A DNA stretch of 64,000 nucleotides from Okapia johnstoni (Eukaryota > Chordata > Mammalia > Artiodactyla > Giraffidae): the NCBI GenBank assembly GCA_024291935.2, contig CM044321.1:61064985-61128984 (forward strand), given 5' to 3'. The notes beneath the pieces were generated by a model. That model had not been told where the DNA came from, made no database searches, and saw nothing but the letters and a program-made list of their open reading frames with translations. Positions 1 to 11,839 of the stretch are shown piece after piece; position 1 is the stretch's first letter; every line of letters starts with the position of its first letter. A program made the translations under genes and the position numbers.

Positions 1-114
1 GGCCCATGGCCTTAGTTGCTCCACAGCATGTGGGATCTTCCCGGACGGGGGATGAAACCTTTGTCTCCTGTACTGGTCGGCGAATTCTTTACCACTGAGC
101 CACCAGGGAAGCCC
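1..114 (-). mobile_element. CHR-type tRNA-derived SINE, cut by window edge
   Basis: Reads as the reverse complement of a cetartiodactyl CHR SINE. The right end (ccaccagggaagccc) is the inverted 5' head, and a B-box-like motif lies inside. The 3' part is beyond the window start. Confidence 0.85.
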
Positions 115-1032
115 CTATTCTACCTATTTTGATGTGAGGTTTCCCCAACCATCACGACAGATAAGGAGCATGTTCAGATTCTGTCTGCACTTTGAGATGG
201 AGGAGAATGTATATCCTTAGTAGATTTGCATGGAACATGCTTAGGGGACCCGAGTTCTATGTCTGGAGTTCTAACGCCTCCCTCTCCTTGTGAGACCTCA
301 GCTCAGAATGGAAACATAATAAATAAACAGACACTGGAGAGTTCAAAAGAGAAGAGTCTGTGGGACACAGAAACAATGTTAGGGAATCATCTTTTGCTTC
401 ATTATCAGTGACAACAGTAATTAGAGGGTTTGGGAACCTCAGTGGTCACCATGGCACTGTTTAATAGTAATTATTGGGTAATTACATATTATTATATGAG
501 AGATACATAATTATATAATTGTTATTATTAAGTGTGATGTTGACCAGTGTGGTTCCAAGCCCGTCTTCATTGGTGGGGCCTGTTTGGGGATGGTAATTGA
601 GATAATGAGGGGTGAAATAAAGAAGAGGGAAAGTAACCGGGTGAGGGCGTGCTTGCTTGGCTCGGCTGGGACAGGGGATGGGCAGACAGACCGTCAGGGA
701 TCAGCAACAGCTGTACCAGAGCAGTCTGCCTGGCATCTCTGACCAACCTCGGAGATAATTATTCCCAAAGAATGTCTGGCACAGAGTGTTCTGGGTTGGT
801 TTTTCCCCCCTGCCTTTGCAGAGTATCTAATTGCAACATTCTATGAGAACACAGAACAAGCATGTGCGATGTCCTGTGTTGGTCTTCAGGCTGTAAGGGT
901 GCCTGGGGACAGTGGAGGGAGTGAGGTGGGATGTAGGCAAAGGAGATAGAAGCAGAAAAGAAGTGGATCACCAAGGCTATGACCTGGAGGCCAGCGTCCT
1001 GAACACATGGCCCTGTATTATTTGATCAGTTC
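115..1032. other. Unassigned single-copy-like sequence
   Basis: No repeat family or credible exon recognised. About 471-530 is strongly AT-rich. Open frames here are short and have no recognisable domain. Confidence 0.5.
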
Positions 1033-1588
1033 TCCCAGCAACCTTCAGCCTTCTTTATGGTCCAACTCTCACATCCACACATGACTACTAGAAAACCATA
1101 GCTTTGACTATATGGACCTTTGTTGACAAAGTAACGTCTCTGCTTTTTAATACACTGTCTAGGTTTGTCATAACTTTTCTACTATAAAGAAGGCTGAGTG
1201 CCAAAGAATTGATGCTTTGGGGCTGCGGTATTAGAGAAGACTCTTGAGAGTCCCCTGGACAGCTAGGAGATCAAACCAGTTAAACCTAAAGGAAATCAAC
1301 GCTGAATATTCATTGGAAGGATTGGTGCTGAAGCTGAAGCTCCAATACTATGGCCACCTGGTGTGAAGAGTCAATTCATTGGAAAAGACCCTGATGCTGG
1401 GGAAGATTAAGGCGGGAGGAGACGGGGATGACAGAGGACAAAATGGTTGGATGGCATCACCACCTCAATGGACGAGTTTGAGCAAAGTTTGGGAGATGGT
1501 GAAGTACAGGACTGGCATGCTGCAGTCTATGGGGTTGCAAAGAGTTGCATGTGACTGAGTGAGTGAACAATATCCCAGCAACCCTCAG
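1033..1588 (+). mobile_element. BovB LINE 3' fragment with 5' inversion and target-site duplication
   Basis: 1185-1572 is the sense 3' end of BovB. 1045-1180 is the segment that should lie immediately upstream, but in reverse orientation. The 13-base taaagaaggctga occurs at both joints (inverted at 1045-1057, sense at 1185-1197). A 16-base direct repeat with one mismatch, 1033-1048 and 1573-1588, flanks the whole unit and is read as the target-site duplication. This is the pattern expected of twin-primed LINE integration. The element is 5'-truncated and non-coding. Confidence 0.88.
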
Positions 1589-1663
1589 AGAGGTGGCTAT
1601 GTGTTCTCTTGGCTACAGATCCTGGACCCGAAGCCTGGAAGATCAGGGTCAAAGCCAAGTGTC

Positions 1664-1805
1664 AGCTTTTTTGTGCTGTGTGGCTTTGGGTGGTGACAAT
1701 GCCTGGGGTCTGTCCTCTTATGTGTCAAATGGGGATAACACTGTTCTGCCTGCAAGGTGGCTGGGAGGATGGAGATCATTTGAGCATAGCGCGTAGAGCA
1801 ACTAC
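1664..1805 (+). mobile_element. MIR SINE relic
   Basis: Diverged MIR core order is visible: a ctgtgtggctttggg block, then caaatggggataa, then a 3' part. It is old and mutated. Confidence 0.55.
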
Positions 1806-1882
1806 AGGCCTGGGATGAGTGTGTTGTAAGCGAAAGTTGTCAGTGGAAATGGAAGTTGGTGTTATCTGCCTTTGCTTATGGG

Positions 1883-2098
1883 GGCTTCCCTGCTGGCTAA
1901 GCTGGTAAAGAATCTGTCTGCCAGTAAAGGAGACACAGGAGACATGTGTTCGATCCCTGGGTTGGGAAGATCCCCTGGAGGAGGAAATGGCAACCCACTC
2001 CAGTATTCTTACTTGGAGAATTCCATGGACAGAGGAGCCTGGCGGGCCACATTCTATGGGATTGCAAAGAGTCAGACACGACGGAGCACGCACCCACA
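1883..2098 (+). mobile_element. Bov-tA SINE, near full length
   Basis: Has a tRNA-like head (gcttccctgctggct) and a B-box-like gttcgatccctggg. The BovB-derived body runs from tggcaacccactccag to agagtcagacacga. Several substitutions from the consensus. Confidence 0.94.
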
Positions 2099-2269
2099 CC
2101 ATGCACCAAGAGTTGGAAGACTGGGTTCTGACCTTGACTATGGTTAGGGAGATACCTTAGCATTCAAGCCAGGACACTTTTGATTGTTTAAGTAGTTCCT
2201 ATATTACTGGCTCTGGAACAACTTTCAGGAACACGACTGTCCTGGGCAAGGTAGTATATCCAGCTCCCC

Positions 2270-2420
2270 ATATTGGTCTTGGGTGAGTCACTCACCTTCT
2301 TTAAACCTCAGTTTTATCAACTTTAAAACATAAAAAATACCCGTCCTAGCTCTTGGGATGGGAGGTCAAATGAGATCATAAATGGAGAAAGTGTTTTGAA
2401 AACAAGGAATCGCGTTACAA
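2270..2420 (+). mobile_element. MIR SINE relic
   Basis: The order cttgggtgagtcactcacctt, then cctcagttttatcaa, then tcaaatgagatcata follows the MIR core and 3' region in sense orientation. Confidence 0.7.
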
Positions 2421-2480
2421 ATTCACAGATTATTTCCAGATGAAAAAGGCCCCCAAAAGGTTAGTAAAGGCAGATTTTTT

Positions 2481-2972
2481 TCCAGTGTTTTAATTGATTC
2501 ATTTGATTGGGGTATAATTGCTTTCCAATATTGTGTTGGTTTCTGCTCTAGAGAAATGTGAATCAGCCATCTGTATACATATATCCCCTCCCTCTTGAGC
2601 CTCCCTCCCACCCCATTCCCCATCCCGCCCCTCTAGGTCGTCACCAAGCACTGAGCTGAGCTCCTGTGCTACACATCAGCTTCCCACTGTCTGTTTCACA
2701 CGTGATCGCATATATGTGTCAATGCTGCTCTCTCAGTTTGCCCCACCCTCCCCTTCCACCCCTGTGTCCACATGTCCTTTCTCTGTGTCTGCATCTCTAT
2801 TCCTGCCCTGCAAATGCATTTATCAGTACCATTTTCCCAGATTCCATATGTATGTGTTAATATACGATACTTGTTTTTCTGACTTCCTTCACTCCATATG
2901 ACAGACTTTAGGTTCATCCACATCACTACAAACGACCCAATTTTGTTCCTTTTCATGACTCCAGTGTTTTAA
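2481..2972 (-). mobile_element. Artiodactyl L1 3' end, inverted
   Basis: Antisense of the artiodactyl L1 3' UTR: gtgaatcagcc, cccctctaggtc, ctctattcctgccctgcaaa and cttcactccatatgacagac occur in the usual order. A 13-base exact direct repeat, tccagtgttttaa, lies at 2481-2493 and 2960-2972 and fits a target-site duplication. The copy is 5'-truncated with no intact ORF2. Confidence 0.87.
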
Positions 2973-4105
2973 AGCTCTCCTAATCATGGTCACAAGAATT
3001 AGCATCAGAGAGCCAGGGAATGGCACCCAGTTTGAGGTCTTTAAAACACTTAGAAAATGACTAGATAAGCTTGTCTGTCTCTGCATATGTCGGTGGTCTC
3101 TGAGTGGCAGTAAGTGAAATATTATTGCTTCCATGCCACGTAATTTCCCCATAACACAAAGGCTAAGTATATTCCCCCTGGCTCCATCATAAGAATGTTG
3201 CTGCGAGCGTGGGCTCTGGTGTCCTCTAGATCTGTTGGGAGTGGGGGTGCTCTTTAAGCATCCTTGGGCCCCAGAGCCTGATGAACTCACTGTTACAAAT
3301 GCTGATCTTGACTCAGAGATAGAAGCTGGGGATTTAAGGTCAAACTTAAAAAAAAAAATAAGGAGACGTGTTATAATTACTTGGTTGAAGCGTAGTGTGC
3401 TTGGAGCTAAATGTTGATTAATGTTAATTTTAGGGTAAATAGAGGGAGAGGAAAGCAAGAAAAGCCAGTGGACTCCAGAGCTAAAAATATTCCCGAGTTG
3501 AGACTCAGCATCTCTGGGGATATAAGCTGATAATTACTTCTGAGAAGTGATTACCTGTGCTTATATAATTAACCTTGAGTTTCCTCTGGATGCTGGGGCT
3601 TCTCTCCTGAGAGGTACCAGTCACTGTGATTCATGGACCACTGAACTAGATCCAGAAATGCCCACATGCTAAGGAACTCCATGCGACTCGTTCAGAACGT
3701 GTGTCTTCTCTTTTCTTTGTGGAATACAGGACGGACTTTGTTCGTTGGAGACTGAATAGGTTGGAAAGGGAATGAGACATCGGGCAGCGCTGTAGATACT
3801 TGCCTTGCAGAGAATGATGTGATCTGGAAAGGAGATCACAGAGGAACTTGCAGCTTATTTTAATTAAGGCTCCTTGAAGAGCCTTTCCATCCTGGAGTCC
3901 TTCTCTGTTTCACTTGGGAAAGCCCAGAAAAGAAAAGGCTAATCAGCCCTTCAGCATTCTGGCACAGACGTGCACAAGCTGTATCCAAAATAAAGAGAAA
4001 GGGAGAGACTCAGGGAGGTAGAAGGATCTTGTCATCTGTAAATGAGGAGTGAAATGGAATCCTTTAAACTAGAACTGGGTTGAAATTAAATGGACGTAGC
4101 GGGTA
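2973..4105. other. Unassigned sequence, no gene seen
   Basis: No repeat recognised. A long minus-strand open frame crosses 2889-3458, but it begins in unique DNA and ends in L1 3' UTR, with no domain signature, so it is not called as a gene. Confidence 0.45.
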
Positions 4106-4183
4106 GGGACAGGGAAGCCTGGTGTGCTGCAGTCCATGGGATCGCAAAGAGCAGGGCATGACTTAGCGACTGGACGACAGCAG
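4106..4183 (+). mobile_element. BovB/Bov-A 3' tail fragment
   Basis: About 75 bases match the last part of BovB (gggaagcctggtgtgctgc, then gcatgacttagcgactgga). The rest of the element is absent. Confidence 0.82.
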
Positions 4184-4455
4184 GGGATGAGGATAAGGGG
4201 ACAGCATTGTATCCCCTGCTCTCATAGAGAGCCTCTGAGACTCAAAGGCACCAGAATCCACTGTAGCGAATTGATTTCATTCATATTCTAGAGCAGACAC
4301 TGTTGGTTGCTCACCGATAGCTAGTCTCCCTTTTATCCTTATTAACAGAACCCTGGTTTTATTTGGATGATCAGTTCTCCTTCCCAAGGCGATGTGTCCC
4401 AGTAAGACAGTCAAGGTCATCCCATGGTGCTACCAGGCATGGGTTTAGGCAAGAG

Positions 4456-4580
4456 CTGTGTGTCAGTTGTGTCCGACTCTTGTGACCCCATAGACTGTAA
4501 CCCGCCAGGCTCCTCTGTCCATGGAATTCTCCAGGCAAGAATACTGGAGTGGGTTGCCATTTCCTCCTTCAGGGGATCTT
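4456..4580 (-). mobile_element. Bov-tA SINE, 3' half
   Basis: Antisense Bov-tA body (gtgtccgactcttgtgacccc through gggttgccatttcctcc). It stops before the tRNA-like head, so it is truncated. Confidence 0.9.
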
Positions 4581-5139
4581 CACAGTACCATTTTGCCCAG
4601 TGAGACATGAAGGAGTGTTTGCTTGGGGATGGGGGAACCTGGCAAAGAATTTTGTCTGTTTCTTTGCTTATAAAATGAGACTACCATGAAGAGGTGGTCA
4701 CCTTCAACTTCTTTTGGATGCTGGTGTTTGCATGTGGTGCCAGAGCCCACCTTGCTTCTACGAGATGAATAAGCCTCAATACTAGCCAACCCATTGAGGA
4801 GGGCAGTGGGAAAGATGAGAGGAACTTTGCTCATGAATGACAAGGATCCCATGAATTAACTAACCTTGGAGCTGCTCTTCCTTGGCACTTCTTACCATGT
4901 AAATAATTCCCCAGTTGTTTATGGCAGTTGATTCAGGGTTCTTTTGCCAGCAGTTGAAAACATCCTGATACAGTACTTTCTTTGAAGAATTATGTGGTTT
5001 ATAACAAATCCATTTCTTAGACAGTACAAGGCACCTCAAAATCTTAGGAACAGGTATTCTGAACACCCCCTGGACAATACTCAAGATTAGCCATAACTAT
5101 AATGAGAAGTTGTACTTATTTAGGATATATGTTGTTGAT
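4581..5139. other. Unassigned sequence
   Basis: No repeat, RNA gene or exon recognised. Confidence 0.4.
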
Positions 5140-5285
5140 CCTTTCCTGCAAGGCACGTAAAATGAATATTATCGTTCCTATTTTCACGATGAGAAAATAA
5201 ACACAAGGAGGTAGAATGATTTACCTGACACGTTTAGCGACATGTTGATGACAGAGCTAGGATTAAAAAAACCTAAGTCTGGCAA
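5140..5285 (-). mobile_element. MIR SINE relic
   Basis: Inverted MIR core: cctattttcacgatgagaaaat followed by gatttacctgacac and gacagagctaggatt, the usual order of the antisense element. Confidence 0.65.
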
Positions 5286-5324
5286 AGAGAAATGTTTTGA
5301 CAGTGAGAAAGTAAATGTAGGAAA

Positions 5325-5530
5325 ATATTCTAAAGCATGGACTTAGGAAGCTGCCAAAATTAGGTTTAAATCCCCAGTCTACTTCTTGTTAGACAAGTGA
5401 TATAAATCTCTCTGATCTTTAGCTTCCTCGTCTGTAGTATGACAATTTGTAAAGCCCATATCAGCAGGGCATTTCAAGACATTAAGGAGAAAAGATTTTT
5501 AAAGTACTGAATCTGATGGTTGGTACATTA
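5325..5530 (+). mobile_element. MIR SINE relic
   Basis: Sense MIR: ggtttaaatccccagtct, gatataaatctctctgatc, cttcctcgtctgtag, then gtactgaatctgatggttgg. It lies next to an opposite-strand MIR. Confidence 0.65.
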
Positions 5531-6597
5531 CAGATTTCTTCTCCTAAAAACTGTTCATAAACCCTAATTGAAAGAAATTGTTGTCACTCCATCCTTGCCC
5601 CCTTTTGAAAGATGAAATAGGCAACCATGAAGCCCAACTAAGGGAAAGGCTAGATAGAACTAATTATTTCTAAAAATCCTTCAAGATGTAAAGATCCTAA
5701 GGTATGAAAAAAGAAAACACATGAAAAAAAGAATTAAAATTGAGAGTGTTTCTGGCCCATTGACGAAAGCCGATGATATAAAACAGAATGTCACATAATG
5801 GAGACAGGGTTGGGAAATTTCTGTGGGAAAGAAAATAAAACTGTGAAAACAGGCCAGGATGGAGCTGGCAATGTACAAGTATGGAAGAAAAAGAGCCGGG
5901 GGTCATAGTGGTACGCCAGCTAAACCTTCAGTCGGTTGTATTTTGCTCTTATTAAGAAAAAGGCATTCACAGCCTTGGAATTCACAAGCGAGTGCCCAGC
6001 AGGAGGGAGCTTTGCGCTGATCCTCCCACCCAGACAAGACTTTGTCAGGCCTCAGGCCTCTCTTAGGATTCTTTCTGGCTTCACCTCTTAAGTCAGATGA
6101 AGTGATGGAGAGGGCTTTGAAGAAAATCCAGAGAAGGCAAATAAAAATGATTAAAGGGCTGGAAGGCAGGACTAAAGGAGCAGCAGAGGTTTCTCTTGTA
6201 GAAATGAGGGCAGGCGGGGAACCCAGTGATTTCAGTGCCTGGAGTGATGTGTATTGAGGTCAGGATCAGACCCTTCCACCCTTCTGTATCTTCCGTACCT
6301 GGTCAGGGGGCTGCACCCTTTAGATGTTCAGGAAACTGTATTTTGATATTGGTGATGTAAGTTTTAAATGCCTTCTGGAGGCGCAGGTGGAACAATTAAA
6401 AAAAAAAAAACTTTGTGGCACTAAATATTACAGAACCTGAAATCTTCTCTTAGGAACTTTAGTGACTATTGTAGAAAAACCATCAAGTTGGTTCCCTTGT
6501 ATTGAAGCCTTCAGAGAAGTGAGGCCAAATAAAAGAAAATCTATGCTAGCGAGCCCACAGGCAGGTGATTGGGCCCTGGATTTATGTATGTGTTCTC
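5531..6597. other. Unassigned sequence with possible CR1/L3 trace
   Basis: Mostly unrecognised. About 6110-6200 (aatccagagaaggcaaataa and following) resembles the CR1/L3 LINE 3' coding region, at low certainty. A poly-A run lies at about 6400-6411. Confidence 0.35.
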
Positions 6598-6795
6598 TCA
6601 TTTACTCACTGTAAATTTGGGCCAGTTCATCAGCCTCTCTGAGCCTCAGTTTCCTTGTCTGTAAGTTGGGGTGATAATAGCAGTCATTTTGACTGTAAGG
6701 ATTAAATCAGTAATGTCTCTTGGTACTTAGTGCTTAGAACATGAGAATGGATATTGGTGCTCAGGAATAAGTCAGTCCACATTAGCTATTATTTT
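6598..6795 (+). mobile_element. MIR SINE, well preserved
   Basis: Contains ctctctgagcctcagtttcc, ttgtctgtaagttggggtgata, a gtaaggattaaatcag block and a tattattttt 3' end in order. Confidence 0.85.
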
Positions 6796-7886
6796 TGAGT
6801 AGGAAGAGAGGCTCAGTCTGCTCACATGAAGGTGTGCTTAGAAATGCCTTTGCCTTGAATGCTTGTGTTCATGGACTCAAGCTCCCGCATTGCATTCGGC
6901 TTAGTCTCCTGCCCCGCCATGCCCAAACTCCTCTCCCAGCTTCACTTGGAGCCCCCCTCACCTGCAGCCCCATCTGCAGGCAGGGGTGGCAGAGTGGCTG
7001 CTGATGTTAGAGGTGCCCAACTCGGTCCTCATCGCTTGACCCTCGAGGTGACTTGAACCGATTCACCCCCTCCCCTTACTCTCTCTTTGGAAATTTCAGC
7101 TAACAGATTCAGGTGACCAGCACTCACTCGGTGGTGGTCTCCATCGTTGGAAGGTCATCAGGATTTGGTGGTTCAGCCTTCCATTTCAGGACTGTCCATG
7201 TGGGCCCTGGTGAGTGGTCAGTGGGCACAGAAACTGAGAAGGGGCCATCAGTGGGAGAGGAGAGAGGACGTGGCCTCAGAGGGTCCTCTTCCTGATGGCC
7301 TCCCAGTTCATCAATGGTCTGGGTGTACTTCATGGTTATTTGAGCTGCTTAGTTCCTTGAAACCAAATGACCTTGCCCTGGACACCTGGCCCACTGTCCC
7401 TTCCGCCTGGCGTGAGAAGCCACTCGGTAAACGTGGCTAATCATGATGATGATGATGCTGACGAGGAGGAGGGCTGGGGGGCCGCACAGATGACATGTTT
7501 TAGCATCTGAATTCTCCAAAGCAGCTGTGTTGTCTTGCACTGTGGACCACCGCCCCAACCTAGCCTTTGACCAAGAAGCACAGAAGCCCCCTGTTTCCTT
7601 GGGTGACCGGTACAAATTCAGCTTCAGTTTCAGGCCACCTTTTCTCCCTTCTCCTTTTTTTTTTTTTGTTTAATATCGGAGACTCAGACCCTTGAGTACC
7701 TGACATCCATTACTCAGCTGAACCCTGGCTCCTTCAGTTTAATCACTTGTGAGTTAAGAGTTCTACCAATGAGCATAATGAAACTCCCTTTTCTATTTAA
7801 AAGAGTGGAATTGCATCTTTACGGGATATTAGGTGCTAAAGTCAGTCTGTGAGGCAAAGACCAAGTACACTCAGAATTACTCTGGA
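6796..7886. other. Unassigned, moderately GC-rich; short (ATG)n
   Basis: No gene recognised. An (ATG)n run sits at about 7444-7460 and a poly-T at about 7657-7670. Overlapping open frames at 6795-7440 show no domain or splice support. Confidence 0.4.
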
Positions 7887-8012
7887 GGGCCTTCCCTGGT
7901 GGTCCAGTGGTTAGGACTCAGTGCTTCCACTGCAAGAGGCATGACTTCAATCCCTGGCCAGGGAACTAAGTCTTTGCATGCCACGTGGCATGGCAAAAAG
8001 AAAGAAAGAAAC
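7887..8012 (+). mobile_element. CHR-type SINE, short form
   Basis: Head gccttccctggtggtccagt, B-box-like tcaatccctggcc, then gggaactaag and an A-rich (aaag)n tail. Confidence 0.88.
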
Positions 8013-8024
8013 AATATTACTGTG

Positions 8025-8262
8025 GAAAGTGCTTTGAAAGTGAAAGCATTAGTTGCTCAGTTGTATCTGACTCTGTAACTCCATGGACTGTAGCCCACCA
8101 TGCTCCTCTGTCCATGGGATTCTCCAGGCAAGAATGCTAGAGTGGGTTGTCGTTCCTTTCTCCAAGGGATCTTCCTGACCCAGGGATAGAACCCGGGTCT
8201 CCTACATTGCAGGTGGATTCTTTACTACCTGAGCCACCAGGGAAGCCCATAGAAAGTACTTT
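8025..8262 (-). mobile_element. Bov-tA SINE, full length with target-site duplication
   Basis: Antisense element at about 8036-8250, ending in the inverted head gagccaccagggaagccc. Flanked by gaaagtgcttt (8025-8035) and gaaagtacttt (8252-8262), one mismatch. Confidence 0.93.
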
Positions 8263-8885
8263 ATGTCATCCTAAAGTAAATGGTGGCATAGGAGGTTTGC
8301 TGAACAGTAATAGCCATGCACACTGGGTATTGTAATACATTCAATCATGTAGACTGTATGATGAAGGGTTTTATACAAAATCAATTTCCTGCCTACACTT
8401 TCCCTGCCTCTGTCTCTCTTTGCTGAGCACAGGTGGCTTGATACACATGAGTTAGATGCGTGTAAAGTGCCTGCATCCTGAACCAGTTGCCTTTCCTTCC
8501 CCAGGGCTTCCAGAGGAGGATAAGGGGCTGTCATCTCCCAGCTGTGCAGGGGAGGTCCCGTTGGGCCCCTCCTGCTTCCCACACTCCTGAAGCCCCTTCC
8601 ACAGCCCCACAGGCAAATATACTCATCTGAGACCTAATCAGAAGAATAAAAGGAAAAATGAAGAGCTGGGAAATTGTCCTTACCCACCTGGGATGCCTAC
8701 TCTTGGCTTCCCTGGTAAAGACAGACTGGGATAGGGAGGAGAGGAGAGAAAGAGGATGGGCGATTTGGGACTCTCACCCCTGGGTTCATTCTACCCACAG
8801 CCCTGAGCTCTGAAGTTTGGGTGTTAAACAGGCACCTGGAGCCTTGGTTTTGTCCATGCTCCTTTGAGTTTTGTATCAGAAACTG
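8263..8885. other. Unassigned sequence
   Basis: No recognisable repeat or coding signal. Confidence 0.4.
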
Positions 8886-8978
8886 GCAGTTCAGTTCACT
8901 CGCTCAGTCGTGTCTGACTCTTTGCGATCTCATGGACTGCAGCACGCTACGGGTCCCTGTCCATCACCAACTATCCAA
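8886..8978 (-). mobile_element. BovB 3' end fragment
   Basis: Antisense BovB terminus: ttcagttcactcgctcagtc through gtccctgtccatcaccaac, then abrupt truncation. Confidence 0.87.
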
Positions 8979-9145
8979 ACAAGTAATCCCTCTGAAAACC
9001 TCACTCCTCTTCCAGTATCAGTCCCGATATCCCCAGGAGTGAGGGTGCTCTTGTTCCCGTGGAGGGCAGGATGGCTGACGGTCCGAGAGTGTCTGTGAGT
9101 TTCGCATTGGTCACGGCTGACTTTTAAATAAAAATCACCTAGCAT

Positions 9146-9356
9146 GGCTTCCCTGATGGCTCAGCAGGTAAAGAATCAGCCTGCAATGCAGGAGACGCAG
9201 GAGATGCAGGTTCAGTCCCAGGGTCGGGAAGATCCCCTGGAGAAGGAAATCTCAAACCACGCCAGTATTCTTGCCTGAAAAATCCCATGGACAGAGGAAC
9301 CTGGAGGGCTTCAGTCCATGGGGTTGCTAATAGTTGGACATGACTGAGACACTAAA
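9146..9356 (+). mobile_element. Bov-tA SINE, full length
   Basis: Head ggcttccctgatggctcagc, middle gggaagatcccctggag, tail catgactgagacactaaaca. Confidence 0.93.
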
Positions 9357-9710
9357 CATACCATGTGGTTTCCCATATGTCTGATGAAATACTGTAAAAA
9401 TGAAATGCAGATCTTTGCCATGCGCTCTTGAGCAAATACATAGACTGTCATATCTCAGAGTTATTTATTTCTCTTTATTTCCAGAGTGCCCAGTGCTGCC
9501 CATCTGGAGGCACTAATAAAAATGGCAAATAGTTTCTCAATTATGTGAACACTTAAATTTTATTTGGAGCACGCAGCATGTTTTGGATAATAAAATAATA
9601 AAATGTATTTTATAATTTTATAAAACATAAATTCTGAATATATTTTATTCATATATATGACAAATATTTTAATGTAATAAAGTATAATGCAGTTGGATCA
9701 CAAAATGATA
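9357..9710. other. AT-rich unassigned sequence
   Basis: About 9540-9680 is very AT-rich. No gene or repeat family recognised. Confidence 0.45.
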
Positions 9711-9939
9711 ATGTGTGTGTGTGTGCTCAGTCACTAAGTCGTGTTCAACTCTTTGGACCCCGTGGACTGTAGCCCACCAGGCTCCTCTGTCCATGGGATT
9801 CTCCAGGCAAGAATACTGGAGTGGGTTGCCATTTCCGTCTCCAGGGTATCTTCCCGACCCAGGGATCAAATTCACATCTCCCGAGTCTCCTGCATTGGCA
9901 AGCAGGTTCTTTACCACTAGTGCCACCTGGAAAGCCCCA
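9711..9939 (-). mobile_element. Bov-tA SINE with (GT)n at its 3' tail
   Basis: Antisense full-length element at 9724-9939 (tgctcagtcactaagtcgtg to tgccacctggaaagcccc). A (GT)n run at about 9711-9725 is the inverted tail microsatellite. Confidence 0.93.
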
Positions 9940-11839
9940 AATGACAAATAATAAAAAAATAAAAAGACTTAGGAGAAAACAGACCTCCTCCTGGAGAAGG
10001 AAGGGCATGGTAACCCACTCTGGAGTATTCCCGGGTGGGCGGGGCTCCAGGGACCGGGGGTGTGGCCACAGGAACTCACAGGAAGTCCGCTGGAGGAAAT
10101 GATGCTCAAGAAAGAGCCGGTCTCTTCAAGTCCAGTGAGACACGCCTCACTTGTCCCTCCCTGACAGGACTGCGGGTCTGTGTCCACATGGGCTGGCTCT
10201 TGTTCTAGCTCTGGTTTCGGGGGAGAAGGCCTGTTGACCTCTCCCGGGCTCCTTCTTTTTTTCCTCCTCACCGCTGCTCCACTGTGTCCTCATCTTTCTC
10301 TCACCCTTGAAGGGCTGGCCCCGTGCAGACCCCGGGCCATCTAGCTGACGTCTGCGTTCAGAGCAGCAAGGGAAGGATTGAGGTGGCTGACTGGACAAGT
10401 CCAGGCACACGTGCCTGTCAGCTGAGTTACAGACATGCGAAATGACTTCTTTTTCTTTCTATTACTTATCAGCACAATTCCATATTTCAACATTCCCTTT
10501 TATGCTGGGTGTCCAGAAATGGCATTGCACCAGGACTTGCATTAAAGGATAGCATTTAATATTTTGATGCATCAAAATGGTCTGGTCAAATACAAAGATC
10601 TTTCCTTTTAAAAGCGAGTAATGTGTATCCCACTCCTCTCCTTCTGGAACTTTCTCTATCCCTTGGAGTGGTGTCTAGGGTCTGAATTTCAAGGGTGAGG
10701 TATGGGACGGTGGAGATTATGGAAGGGGTGAGGTTATCTACATCTTCATTTTTTTTTTAAACTAATAGCTGAGTTTTTTTTAACATGACAAAATAGTCTC
10801 TCATCAGAATAATTGTATCAAAGTGGCAGTGTCAAATATCATGCCCTCTACTTTGCTGATTGTAGGTTCTTGATCTCAACTTGTTATTATGGCTGTTAAT
10901 TTAACCTGAAACTGAAATTCAGTAAGGCTTGCAAAGAGAAGGTAACCAAGTGGCAGGTATCTGTGGCACTATGGATATGCATATATGTGGATTATTTCCT
11001 TCCTACCCTTTCTTCCTCCTCTCTTTCCTCCTCCCTCCAGTTACAAATGTTGAATGTCACTTGGGAGTGGCCTCAGCCATTTACAGCGATGTATTATGCT
11101 CATCCTAATGAACCAGATACAGCCTTGTATCCATTTTAAATAATGATACATTTGGTTTAGCAATGATGATGGAAGGTTTTGCTTGGTCAGACTTGGCACA
11201 AAGAAGAATATCTTTTTCAAGTTGTCTCTAGGCTCTGGCCAATCTACTGCATCAAGAGAAAGCAGGTTGAGATAGATCGCCATACGGTAAAGGGCACATC
11301 AGAACATCAGAGTTCGTCTTTCTGGAATACGTTTTGACTGAAGCTTGATTCACCCTTTAAAGAAATCCAAAATAGATTCCTTGCCGATAACATTTATTTG
11401 GCAACACTTTGAATTTTAATGTAAACCTGAGTAACAGAGACACCACTAAATCTGGCAGCATATTAATGTCACCGATCACACGTTTTATTTATAGAATTTA
11501 CCCTCCCCTCAGTTCTCAGTGAGAAGCCCAGAGACAGTAATTAAGCCATTATAAAAACACAATAGGATATAACATAATAGAACCATCCTGCTGTCAAGGC
11601 GCACAGAGCAGGAAAGTCAGAATAACACAAAGAACACAATGCCTCCAATTTAGACATGCTGCGGAAATGTCACAAACCAGTGCCCTCCAAAGGGTAAGAA
11701 GGGGGAAAAGTATTTCCACACCAATTGGGGATTGACTCTTAATTTTCAGAAAATAGCAAACCAACCAGCAGACTAATCAATCCACCAAAAAATTAACCAA
11801 TCAAGTGAAGGGCAATTGTCCACAGCAGAGTGAAGAGTG
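9940..11839. other. Repeat-poor block, possible conserved non-coding DNA
   Basis: No young repeat is visible for 1.9 kb. 9990-10430 is GC-richer; 10430-11840 is AT-richer, with poly-T at about 10750. A pyrimidine stretch lies near 11000-11040. Nothing reads as a gene. Repeat depletion in such a SINE-dense window is the only hint of function. Confidence 0.4.

Noticed and set aside
2889..3458. 189-residue minus-strand open frame
   Set aside because: It runs from unique DNA into inverted L1 3' UTR, has no domain and no coding bias visible, and the AT homopolymers give FFF/KKK runs.
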